Shown here one piece after another: positions 15,650 through 22,240 of a stretch of 31,238 nt of DNA. Position 1 is the stretch's first letter, and each line of letters starts with the position of its first letter. The stretch is from Lustribacter sp049512335 (GTDB lineage: Bacteria > Vulcanimicrobiota > Vulcanimicrobiia > Vulcanimicrobiales > Vulcanimicrobiaceae): contig JBEKXE010000038.1 in assembly GCA_049512335.1 (NCBI GenBank), positions 1 through 31,238 on the forward strand, in the 5' to 3' direction. Position numbers and translations under genes: made by a program. The notes under the pieces are model-generated. The model was given only the letters and a program-made list of their open reading frames with translations, was not told where the DNA came from and did no database searches.

Positions 15650-16627
15650 ATGATGGGGACGCCGATTTCGCGCCGGACCGGATTGATGACGCTGGCCGGA
15701 GCCGTGGCCGGCTCGGCGCTGCCGAGCGTCGCGCGCGCGCAAGCGGCGAGCGCCCCGGCCGCGACGCTGCGCGTCGGGCTCGTCCCGATCTGGGACGTGG
15801 GCCCGTTCTATGCCGCGACGGCGCAGGGCTATTTCGCCGCCGAGAATCTGGACGTCACCGGACAAGTCGTGCGCGGCGGCGCGGTCGGCATCCCGGCGAT
15901 GCTGAGCGGTTCGCTCGACATCTGCTATTCGAACGGCACCAGCATCGTTGAGGCGATCGCGAGCGGCATCGATCTGCGGATCATCCTCGAGGGAACGCCG
16001 GTCGGGATGACGCCGCCGGATCCCGGCGCGTTGCTCAAGCGCAAAGGCGACCCGTTCAAGACCGGCAAGGACATGGAAGGCAAGGTCATCGGTGTCAACG
16101 TTCTCGGCGACGTGCAGTGGATGTTCGTGACGGCCTGGATCAAGAAAACCGGTGGTGACCCGAGTAAGGTGAAGATTATCGAGATCGCGTTTCCGGAGAT
16201 GATCGCGGCGCTCAAGCAGGGCCGCGTCGACTCGGTCCTCGCGCTCGATCCGTTCATGACGATCGGCCTGGGCGATCCGACGATCGAGTTGCTCGACTGG
16301 GTGCTCAACCGCGTCTACGCCGGCGGCCCGGTCGCGTTCTACTGCATCACGCCGCAGATGGCGCAGACGCGGCCGAACGACGTCCGCGCCTACATCCGCG
16401 CCTACCGGCGCGGCGCCGCGTGGCTCAACGCGAACCAGGGCAAGGACGCGTTCTACGATCTGATCGCCGGCTTCACCAAGTTGAATGCGGATCTGATCCG
16501 GAAGATGACGCAGATCCCGGCGCACGCCGACATCGAGCGCAACACCTTACCGCAGCTCACCTCGCTGATGGCCCAAACGGGCTTGCTGAAGAGCCCCGTC
16601 GATTTGCGGACGAAAGTTTTCGCCTAA
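15650..16627 (+). CDS. ABC transporter substrate-binding protein, NMT1/SsuA-like, Tat-type signal
   Basis: A 325-residue binding protein. The leader has a twin-arginine motif (I-S-R-R-T-G-L-M-T-L) followed by an Ala/Gly hydrophobic stretch and an ARAQAA cleavage region, so export as a folded protein by Tat is likely. The mature part has TLRVGLVPIWDVGPFYAAT, GGAVGIPAMLSGSLDICYS and DMEGKVIGVNVLGDVQW, normal for NMT1-type proteins. The SD GGAGGG is 7 bases before ATG 15650; a second ATG follows directly. It is the last gene of the DUF427/DsbA/MetE-like operon, 14 bases after the previous stop, and ends at a likely bidirectional terminator. The ligand is unknown. Confidence 0.9.
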   Translation: MMGTPISRRTGLMTLAGAVAGSALPSVARAQAASAPAATLRVGLVPIWDVGPFYAATAQGYFAAENLDVTGQVVRGGAVGIPAMLSGSLDICYSNGTSIVEAIASGIDLRIILEGTPVGMTPPDPGALLKRKGDPFKTGKDMEGKVIGVNVLGDVQWMFVTAWIKKTGGDPSKVKIIEIAFPEMIAALKQGRVDSVLALDPFMTIGLGDPTIELLDWVLNRVYAGGPVAFYCITPQMAQTRPNDVRAYIRAYRRGAAWLNANQGKDAFYDLIAGFTKLNADLIRKMTQIPAHADIERNTLPQLTSLMAQTGLLKSPVDLRTKVFA

Positions 16628-16664
16628 GCCTGCAATCCGCGGCTTCGACGCCTGGCTGCAGGCT
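16627..16664. terminator. inverted repeat between convergent genes, candidate bidirectional terminator
   Basis: AGCCTGCA at 16627-16634 is repeated inverted as TGCAGGCT at 16657-16664, with 22 bases between. It spans exactly the gap between the convergent SBP and LivK-type genes. There is no T tract and the loop is long, so it is a modest candidate. Confidence 0.4.
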
Positions 16665-17823
16665 ACGGCTTGTACGTGCCGCCCAGGCCGCTCACCGCGT
16701 CGAAGCCGTCTTTGGCCACGTTCCAATGCAGCATGACGACGCCGTTCGAGCCCAAGCCCTGGCCCGGGTGGGCGGCGAAGTCATAGGTGCCGTTGATCCC
16801 GTTGTAGTGCGTGCTGACGATGTAGTTGCGCAGTTGCACGGCGGTTGCATTGACGCCGAGCTTGCGGAACGCGTTGACCACCATCATCACCTGATCGTAC
16901 CCGTAGCCGCTGCTGATGTCCGGGTGTTGACCGGCGGCGATAAAGGCTGCCTGAAAGTCTTCCGCGGCCCGGCGTGCGGGTCCGGCGGGGAGCGAGCGCG
17001 GATCGAGTGCCGGCGAGCCCGGGAAGGAGCAATCGCTGGGCATGAGGGTCGCGTACGCTTTCATTTCACCGTAGCTGAGATTGCCGGAACCGCCGACGAA
17101 CGCGATCTTCAAGCCGGCGTCTTGGTAGCCGTGCAGGATCGTGCCGAGGCTGTTGCCGGTCGTCCAGCCGACGAGTGCCTGCGCTCCGGAGGCGGTGACT
17201 TGCGAGATCTGCGCCGAGACGCTCACGTCGGCGACGCCGAAATGCTGATGCGTCACCACCGTGACGCTGCGGAACTCCGGTTGCGCGAGAACGGAGTCGA
17301 TGATGTGGTCGGCGTCGGTCCCGGTCGCGTCGTTCGAGGTGAGGATCGCGATGCGTTTGAGGCCGCGCTGGCTCAGATAGCGGATGCCCGACGTGATCTG
17401 GTCGACGGTCGAGACCGGGCCGGAGAACGAAAGCGATCCTTCCGGCGGATGGTACCCGGTCGAGAAGCAGTACATGAGCAGGTCTTTCGAGACCGGGAAC
17501 ATCGCGTTGCACACCGCGACGAGCGCCGAGCCGAAGACGAACGGCACGTGCTTTGCGGTGAGCGCCGTCATCAGTTGAACGCCCACTTGCGGGCTCGACG
17601 CGTCGTCCTGCACGTCGAAGTGCACCGGCTGACCGTTGATTCCGCCGGCGCGATTGACGATCGTCTCCATCACGCCGAGCGTCTGCGCTTCGGCCTTGCC
17701 GAGGAACGCGCCGGACCCGCTGAGTGGGAACACCGATTCGATTACGAACGGGTCGGCCGCGCGGGCCGGGGTCGATCCAACCAGCAGCCCGATGGCGATC
17801 GCCCAGATGAGCCAAGCTTTCAT
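16663..17823 (-). CDS. branched-chain amino acid-type (LivK-like, Peripla_BP_6) substrate-binding protein
   Basis: A 386-residue type I periplasmic binding protein. Residues 1-23 are a Sec signal (MKAWLIWAIAIGLLVGS... ARA). The mature protein opens with DPFVIESVFPLSGSGAFLG, the standard LivK-family start, followed by INGQPVHFDVQDDASSP and a hinge region with RIAILTSNDATGTD. The start at 17823 has GAGAGGT six bases upstream. That SD lies in one arm of a long inverted repeat (see the 17831-17885 entry). It is a lone gene, convergent with the upstream operon and divergent from the PqqD-like gene. It belongs to a different fold class from the NMT1-type SBPs of the window, and again has no permease or ATPase. 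Confidence 0.92.
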   Translation of the reverse strand: MKAWLIWAIAIGLLVGSTPARAADPFVIESVFPLSGSGAFLGKAEAQTLGVMETIVNRAGGINGQPVHFDVQDDASSPQVGVQLMTALTAKHVPFVFGSALVAVCNAMFPVSKDLLMYCFSTGYHPPEGSLSFSGPVSTVDQITSGIRYLSQRGLKRIAILTSNDATGTDADHIIDSVLAQPEFRSVTVVTHQHFGVADVSVSAQISQVTASGAQALVGWTTGNSLGTILHGYQDAGLKIAFVGGSGNLSYGEMKAYATLMPSDCSFPGSPALDPRSLPAGPARRAAEDFQAAFIAAGQHPDISSGYGYDQVMMVVNAFRKLGVNATAVQLRNYIVSTHYNGINGTYDFAAHPGQGLGSNGVVMLHWNVAKDGFDAVSGLGGTYKP

Positions 17824-17830
17824 CGTGTTA

Positions 17831-17885
17831 CCTCTCGGCGGCCGCTTCGGCAACGGCCGCAACGCCCCCGCCGTCCGCCGAGAGG
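17831..17885 (-). promoter_or_regulatory. 5'-UTR hairpin that would mask the LivK-type gene's ribosome-binding site
   Basis: CCTCTCGGCGG at 17831-17841 is perfectly repeated inverted as CCGCCGAGAGG at 17875-17885, and the 33 bases between are GC-rich with further self-complementarity (GCCGCTTCGGC). On the minus strand the arm nearest the gene carries GAGAGG, the SD of the LivK-type SBP, six bases before its ATG. Folding of the leader RNA would therefore hide the SD. The same repeat lies upstream of the divergent PqqD gene and could instead be a protein-binding site. Confidence 0.5.
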
Positions 17886-17941
17886 TGACCCGGCCCCGGT
17901 GCATCGGGACGCAAGGACCTATTCGTCCGGTCCGGGCCGCC

Positions 17942-17947
17942 TATACT
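17942..17947 (+). promoter_or_regulatory. candidate -10 box for the PqqD-like gene (possibly leaderless)
   Basis: TATACT is an almost perfect -10 hexamer and ends 7 bases before the ATG at 17955. A GAAGG lies only one base from the ATG, too close to serve as an SD, so a leaderless transcript is possible. The arrangement matches the DUF427 gene at 13231-13244. No clear -35 is seen. Confidence 0.38.
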
Positions 17948-17954
17948 TGAAGGT

Positions 17955-18245
17955 ATGAACAGGAACGATACCGCGCTCGCGCTCGACGCGACGCCGCGCT
18001 GCATGCCCGGCCTCGAAATACGATCGGCCGGTAGCGAACAACTGGTTCAGAACGCCGCCCGCGGACAGGTGCACGTCCTCAACGCTTTGGCAGGCCTCGT
18101 CTTGCGGCGCTGCGACGGAGCGACGCGGTTGAGCCGTATCGTCGACGAAATCGTCGCCACGGCAACCGTCGACCGGAGCCGCGCCGAGCGCGACATCCTC
18201 GACGTTTGCGACGATTTCCGTACGAAGGGCCTGCTAATCGGCTAG
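17955..18245 (+). CDS. PqqD-like protein (RiPP recognition element)
   Basis: A 96-residue protein of the PqqD family. The recognisable core is VHVLNALAGLVLRRCDGATR, followed by a helix with VDEIVATATV and a C-terminal DILDVCDDFRTKGLLIG; the LN..G..vw..cDG pattern is diagnostic. PqqD folds are RiPP recognition elements: winged helix-turn-helix modules that bind the leader of a precursor peptide and deliver it to modifying enzymes. It converges on the peptidase-nucleotidyltransferase gene with 12 bases of overlap, so it is transcribed apart from the rest of the locus. Its likely partner peptides are the two short genes near 21.7-22.0 kb, which carry a YxxP leader motif of the kind bound by such modules in lasso systems. 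Confidence 0.88.
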   Translation: MNRNDTALALDATPRCMPGLEIRSAGSEQLVQNAARGQVHVLNALAGLVLRRCDGATRLSRIVDEIVATATVDRSRAERDILDVCDDFRTKGLLIG

Positions 18246-19808
18246 CGGGAACTCGCCCTCGGCCATCCCGGCGGCGTACGCCGCGGCGAGAACGCTCGTC
18301 GCGCAGCGGCCGAGGATGCGTAGCGGCAAGCCGACGCGCTTCGCCCCGCGCGTCCACCACGGCGCCAGCCGGTACATTCCCGCCCACGGTGCGTCGGGCC
18401 GCGCAAAGTACACCTCGGCGGCATCCGATCTCCGCCGTATGCCTCCCGGCAAATCTTCCCGCCGTAGCGCCCAGCGCAGATAGGTCGCGATGCCGGCGCC
18501 CTCCGGGAATGCTAGACCGGCAACACGTGCCGCCAACGCCAACGACGCGGCAAGCCGCAGCGGATCGAGACGTTCCGCCTCGACCATAGCCGCGAGCCCC
18601 TCTCGCTCGCCGATGCTCAACTGTGGAAGCAGGAATGCGAGCAGGGCGACGTCGCGCAGCCTCGTGAGGCCGATTGCGTGGATCGCCAGATGCAGCGCCG
18701 TTCCCATGCGATCGAGTTGCAGTACCGGCCCGGCGCTGCCGTCGACGCTGACGAGATGCTCCGCTAACGCATCCCAGCTCGTGTCCAGCGACAACGTCCC
18801 CGGCAACGCCAGCTCGTGGTGGATCTCCACCGGGAAATCGCCTTCGGGCGAAAACAGCGGCACGGCGTGGTGATGGTGCTTGCGATAGCGGCGACGTTCG
18901 TCGAGCGCGTTGGCGCAGCTCCAGCCGCGCGACTGCAGCGCGCGAACGGTATCATCGACGAGATGGCGCGGCACGAAGATGTCGATGTCGTCGGACGGAT
19001 GGAACGCCGCGCCCGGCATCTTGCTGTAAACGCGCGCGGCGCCCTTTAGCAGCGCGAATTCGATCCCGGCCGACCGCAGCACGGTGATCGTCCGCTCCAA
19101 CGCCTGCTCCATTCGTCCGGTCGCGATGACGGCGCCGAGGCGTGCGCGCCGAAAGTCCGCTGCGACGTCCGGCGCAAGCCGTTCGGTGACTCCGAGCCGG
19201 CGCGCCGCATCTCCGAACATCGCCGCACAGCGATGCCGCTGCTCGACGGTCGCAAGTACGGCCGCATCGCACGCAAGCGCTGCAACGAGCCCGTCCGCCT
19301 CACCGCGCACAACGGCTCGGATCGCCGCGACGAAGCGCGGCGCGACGCGCGCGCGGCGGCGGGGTTGTGCGCGCTCGACCAGGTAGCGGGCTTGATATCC
19401 GGCGATACGGAGCATCCGCCGCATGCGATGGAAGCGTGCGAAGTACCAGCCGCGTAGCCGATGCGCCGGCCCGTCGACGCGTTGCCCGTCCTCCGACGCA
19501 TCGCTCCAGATCGCCTGAACGCGGCCCACCACGCACGCGAACGGAACCGACTCGACGACGTGCGGCTGCGCATCACCCGAGGTGCGGAAGCCGTCCGTCT
19601 CGCGGGCGACGATGCGGTGCGCGACGTTCACCTCGCCGTCGCGAAAGACGACCACGTCACCGATGCCGGCATACCGGGAACTCCCGAGCTGCAGCACCAT
19701 CGCCTCCGCGATCGAAGGCAGCATGCTCTTGCCGTGCAGCTGCATCCGCAAGAGCCCGCTATCGCGGAGCATGGCCGAAACGGCCGCGGAACGCTCCAAT
19801 TGGTTCAT
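18234..19808 (-). CDS. S24/S26-type peptidase fused to a nucleotidyltransferase (NTP_transf_5-like)
   Basis: A 524-residue two-part protein. Residues about 10-100 look like an S24/S26 (SipW/LexA-type) peptidase: catalytic Ser28 in H-G-K-S-M-L-P-S, then GDVVVFRDG, H64 in AHRIV and D79 in TSGDA, matching the Ser-His-Asp arrangement of SipW-like enzymes. No membrane helix flanks it. Residues about 230-450 form an uncharacterised nucleotidyltransferase of the PF14907 kind: LLKGAARVY, then SDDIDIFVP with the metal-binding Asp pair, and HHELALPG. Nucleotidyltransferases of this kind accompany HPr-kinase-like proteins in paeninodin-type lasso peptide clusters. ATG overlaps the upstream kinase stop (ATGA). 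In this locus it may cut the leader and modify the core, but both roles are inference. Confidence 0.82.
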   Translation of the reverse strand: MNQLERSAAVSAMLRDSGLLRMQLHGKSMLPSIAEAMVLQLGSSRYAGIGDVVVFRDGEVNVAHRIVARETDGFRTSGDAQPHVVESVPFACVVGRVQAIWSDASEDGQRVDGPAHRLRGWYFARFHRMRRMLRIAGYQARYLVERAQPRRRARVAPRFVAAIRAVVRGEADGLVAALACDAAVLATVEQRHRCAAMFGDAARRLGVTERLAPDVAADFRRARLGAVIATGRMEQALERTITVLRSAGIEFALLKGAARVYSKMPGAAFHPSDDIDIFVPRHLVDDTVRALQSRGWSCANALDERRRYRKHHHHAVPLFSPEGDFPVEIHHELALPGTLSLDTSWDALAEHLVSVDGSAGPVLQLDRMGTALHLAIHAIGLTRLRDVALLAFLLPQLSIGEREGLAAMVEAERLDPLRLAASLALAARVAGLAFPEGAGIATYLRWALRREDLPGGIRRRSDAAEVYFARPDAPWAGMYRLAPWWTRGAKRVGLPLRILGRCATSVLAAAYAAGMAEGEFPLAD

Positions 19809-20761
19809 GCGATCGCTTCGAGCTGGGGAATGCTGCGCGCGATGGAGTTACGGATCAGACGCGCCGACTCGTCCGGCGTACCGAGAGCAACGCGGTAGCA
19901 CGGTACGGTTTGGAAGATCCGCAACAGCCGGGCGATTTTCTCGAGGCCCGAACCCGCGCCTTGAGCCCACCGGGCCGAGGCGCGCACGGCGTGGGCGGCG
20001 GGAACGCGTTCGATCGACGCCGCACCGGCGCGGCCGCCGAGCAAGAACACGGCCCGCAGTGGGCGCGGTTCGAGCGTTCCTTGTTCGCGGATCAAATCGG
20101 AGATCCGCACGTCGTTCCAATCGCCGTTACCGTGCGCGCGCAAGCGCCGGCCGATCGGATCGCTGCCCGGCACCACATCGCCGACGAGTAGCTGCAGACC
20201 GGATGCGCGCACGTTGACGGCGCGTGGAAAGGGATGGACCCGCAGATGCGCGTCGATGAGGCAGCGTTCGTCGCTGTAGAGGTCCATCGCGGCACGCGCG
20301 CAGGCGATGGCCGTCGTCGTCTTGCCGGCGTTGGAATCGCCGATGATCGCAGCCACCCCGTCCGCCACGCCCAAGCTCCCCGCATGCAGGGAGACGATGC
20401 CGTCGTCGCGGTCCCGCAGGAATGCGGTCAGCGCGACCGCATCGGCGAGAAACGCAACGGCGTGCGCCGCGAGCGAGCCGTGCGGCCAGCGGAAGAGCTG
20501 CGCCGTGCCGGACCAGAAGAGCCAACCCCATTGCGGATCGCACATCGCGAACGCGTGGCGCTCGGGCGAAACACCGATACTGAGGAGGTCGGTGTAGCGT
20601 GCGGTGAAATGCGCGGCGGCCGCCACGTCGTCGAAGTGCACGGCGCAGACCAGGCCGGCGACGTCGATGACGACGGATTCGCGGCAGAAGAGAAACGGGT
20701 TCGCGACGACGGCCGCGCCGGCGCCGTCGATACGGACGAGATCCTCGGCCCCGATCAGCAT
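19805..20761 (-). CDS. HPr kinase-like (HprK-related) P-loop protein, second copy
   Basis: A 318-residue P-loop protein. The core HprK-like elements are LHAGSL (125-130), Walker A G-D-S-N-A-G-K-T-T (141-149) and SDERC (163-167, in place of the DD of true HprK). The N-terminal 110 residues are unrelated to the HprK sensor domain. HprK-related proteins of RiPP clusters phosphorylate the precursor peptide (PadeK of the paeninodin cluster modifies a C-terminal Ser). I start at ATG 20761, which overlaps the first kinase's stop; a longer in-frame start at 20827 would lie inside that gene. The stop overlaps the next ATG (ATGA). It shares little sequence with the other kinase outside the P-loop, so the pair is not a recent duplication. 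Confidence 0.82.
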   Translation of the reverse strand: MLIGAEDLVRIDGAGAAVVANPFLFCRESVVIDVAGLVCAVHFDDVAAAAHFTARYTDLLSIGVSPERHAFAMCDPQWGWLFWSGTAQLFRWPHGSLAAHAVAFLADAVALTAFLRDRDDGIVSLHAGSLGVADGVAAIIGDSNAGKTTTAIACARAAMDLYSDERCLIDAHLRVHPFPRAVNVRASGLQLLVGDVVPGSDPIGRRLRAHGNGDWNDVRISDLIREQGTLEPRPLRAVFLLGGRAGAASIERVPAAHAVRASARWAQGAGSGLEKIARLLRIFQTVPCYRVALGTPDESARLIRNSIARSIPQLEAIA

Positions 20762-21678
20762 GTCTCCAACTCCTCGAGAATTGCGCGCGCCGACGCATTG
20801 GGATCCGCGAGACTCAGCGTGAAGCACCGGCCCGCGGACAGCACCTCGGCGAGACGGGCGACCTCTTCGAGTCCGTTCGGACGGCGGGCGGCATACGGTC
20901 CGAGCGCGAGCGCCGTACGCGTTGTGCCGGCGGCGGCGATCCGAGGCGATCCGCCGGCACGCGAGAGAACGAACGTTGCGGCCAACGGAGCTTGCGACGG
21001 CGGCGCACCGAACGCGCGCCGGTCGATGGCCAAGAAGCGATTGCGCCCGAACCCGATCGTCGCCGCTTCCCGGCGGATGAGACCGTGGAGCGATGGATCG
21101 CCGAGCGGGTCGCCGGCTCGCCAGCGAACCGAGAGCCGGCGGTCGATGGCGTCGACGGCTGAAGGACCCGAACGCATGACGATCATCTCATCCCCGATCA
21201 CGCGCGCGCCGAGCCGCTGCAGTGCTAGCCCGAGCGTGGTCTTGCCGACCCCCGACGCGCCGGCCAGGAGCACGGCGCGGCCATGGATGACGACGGCACA
21301 CGCATACAGTGCAGTCCACGTGCGCTCGCCGGCGAGCGTCTGCCAGACGAGTTGATCGACGACGTAGGCCCCTGAACGCCAAGACTCCGTCCCGGCAGCC
21401 GGCCACTCACGAAGGGCGTCGATGCCGTTGAACGACACGATCGTCTTGCCGGTACCGGTCGATACGACCGCAACGTCGCTGGGTTCCGCAACGGAATCGA
21501 CGATCGTCGCGCCGTAGGCGAGGCGGACGTACCGTGCGATGCGCGCGTCGTCCGTCTCCAGTTGCAACGACCGCGCGGTCGGCGCGAGCGCGAGAACGAT
21601 ACGCTGCGGACCCGGACGGCATGCACGTCTCCCGGCGCGCGGCGCGTCGAGCGTTCCGAGTGATGAAAGAGCACGCAT
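20755..21678 (-). CDS. HPr kinase-like (HprK-related) P-loop protein, first copy
   Basis: A 307-residue P-loop protein. It has ACAVVIHGRAVLLAG leading into Walker A G-A-S-G-V-G-K-T-T (140-148), and GDEM (162-165) where HprK has its acidic motif. The order H...G.GVGKTTL...RLGARVIGDE is the HprK core. The SD GAGGAG lies 11 bases before ATG 21678. It is the first enzyme gene after the two precursor peptides and overlaps the second kinase by 7 bases (ATGCTGA). It probably phosphorylates the peptides, which have conserved Ser in their cores (GNGS). Another possibility is that one of the pair is a catalytically silent partner; the sequences do not decide this. Confidence 0.83.
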   Translation of the reverse strand: MRALSSLGTLDAPRAGRRACRPGPQRIVLALAPTARSLQLETDDARIARYVRLAYGATIVDSVAEPSDVAVVSTGTGKTIVSFNGIDALREWPAAGTESWRSGAYVVDQLVWQTLAGERTWTALYACAVVIHGRAVLLAGASGVGKTTLGLALQRLGARVIGDEMIVMRSGPSAVDAIDRRLSVRWRAGDPLGDPSLHGLIRREAATIGFGRNRFLAIDRRAFGAPPSQAPLAATFVLSRAGGSPRIAAAGTTRTALALGPYAARRPNGLEEVARLAEVLSAGRCFTLSLADPNASARAILEELETC

Positions 21679-21709
21679 GCCGCCGGGTTCTCCTCAGACG
21701 ATCGCTGTG

Positions 21710-21835
21710 TTAAGCGGGCGTCTGTGAGCCGTTTCCGACGACAATTAACCCTTCGGCGATGTCCATGACTTCATGGGCATCGAAGGTATCAAGAACCATC
21801 GGAGCCGCGTACGGGAGTCGATCGAGTTGTTCCAA
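21710..21835 (-). CDS. putative RiPP precursor peptide 1 (41 residues, TTG start)
   Basis: Starts at TTG 21835 with a perfect AGGAGG eight bases upstream and ends at TAA 21710-21712. The leader reads MEQLDRLPY, A-A, PMVLDTFDAHEVMD and the tail AEGLIVVGNGSQTPA. It is paralogous to precursor 2: 22 of the first 24 residues are the same. The Y-x-x-P motif followed by hydrophobic spacing resembles leaders bound by PqqD-type recognition elements in lasso clusters. If the core starts at the Gly of AEG it has no Asp or Glu at positions 7-9, so a classical lasso ring cannot form; Ser and Thr are available for phosphorylation. It lies 31 bases upstream of the first kinase gene. Confidence 0.75.
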   Translation of the reverse strand: MEQLDRLPYAAPMVLDTFDAHEVMDIAEGLIVVGNGSQTPA

Positions 21836-22027
21836 GATAGTGTCCTCCTGTCGGTAATGTATGGGCTTAGATGACTGGTCGGTTAGTCGACGGTCAGCGA
21901 GCCGTTTCCGACGGCGCCTTCGGCACTGTCCATGACTTCATGGGCGTCGAAGGTATCGAGAACCATCGGAGTCTCGTACGGGAGTCGATCGAGTTGTTCC
22001 AAATGTGTGTCCTCCTCTCGGTAATGT
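21726..22027. repeat. tandem duplication carrying the two precursor genes
   Basis: Bases 21726-21860 and 21899-22027 are direct repeats of about 130 bases in the same orientation. They are nearly identical from the SD through leader codon 24, and the GAGCCGTTTCCGACG block at the core end is also kept. Differences concentrate in the codons between, which encode the core, and include a 6-base deletion. Confidence 0.85.
21883..22002 (-). CDS. putative RiPP precursor peptide 2 (39 residues, TTG start)
   Basis: Starts at TTG 22002, again with AGGAGG eight bases upstream, and ends at TAA. The sequence is MEQLDRLPY, E-T, PMVLDTFDAHEVMD, then S and AEGAVGNGSLTVD. Leader and SD are almost invariant against precursor 1, while the tail differs by substitutions and a two-residue indel around a shared VGNGS; this is the usual pattern of a conserved leader and diversified core. 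A longer in-frame ATG start at 22110 (75 residues) is possible, but the first peptide has no such extension and the SD points to TTG. It is the first gene of the leftward RiPP operon. Confidence 0.75.
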   Translation of the reverse strand: MEQLDRLPYETPMVLDTFDAHEVMDSAEGAVGNGSLTVD

Positions 22028-22240
22028 CGCACCGGGCGCGAAGGGTACGGCGGGAAAGCCGGCTCGTCGTGCCGATCCGCTGCGTCAAGCATAGGCGCCG
22101 CGCGCTGCACCGAAGCGGGTCACGAAGCTCCAAGTCGACGGGGCACGGCCCTAACATTCGGGGCCATTGGTCCCTTCAAACACGCCGAGAGTAGCTTTGC
22201 GTGGAGAGGAGAAGACAGAGTAATCGGAGGGAGACGAAAG
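22028..22240. other. divergent intergenic region upstream of the RiPP operon and the ModA-like gene
   Basis: This 213-base gap must hold promoters for both the leftward precursor-kinase operon and the rightward ModA-like operon. I see a TTGACG on the minus strand near 22088 but no matching -10 at normal spacing, and no large inverted repeat. No third precursor copy is visible. Confidence 0.5.

Noticed and set aside
21710..22002. Calling the peptide pair a classical lasso peptide system
   Set aside because: The leader has YxxP, but no Asp/Glu sits at positions 7-9 of the likely core, there is no Thr two residues before the core, and no B2 protease or cyclase gene is present.
21883..22110. 75-residue ATG-started version of precursor 2
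   Set aside because: The other copy has no equivalent extension, and both copies have a perfect AGGAGG placed for the TTG codons.
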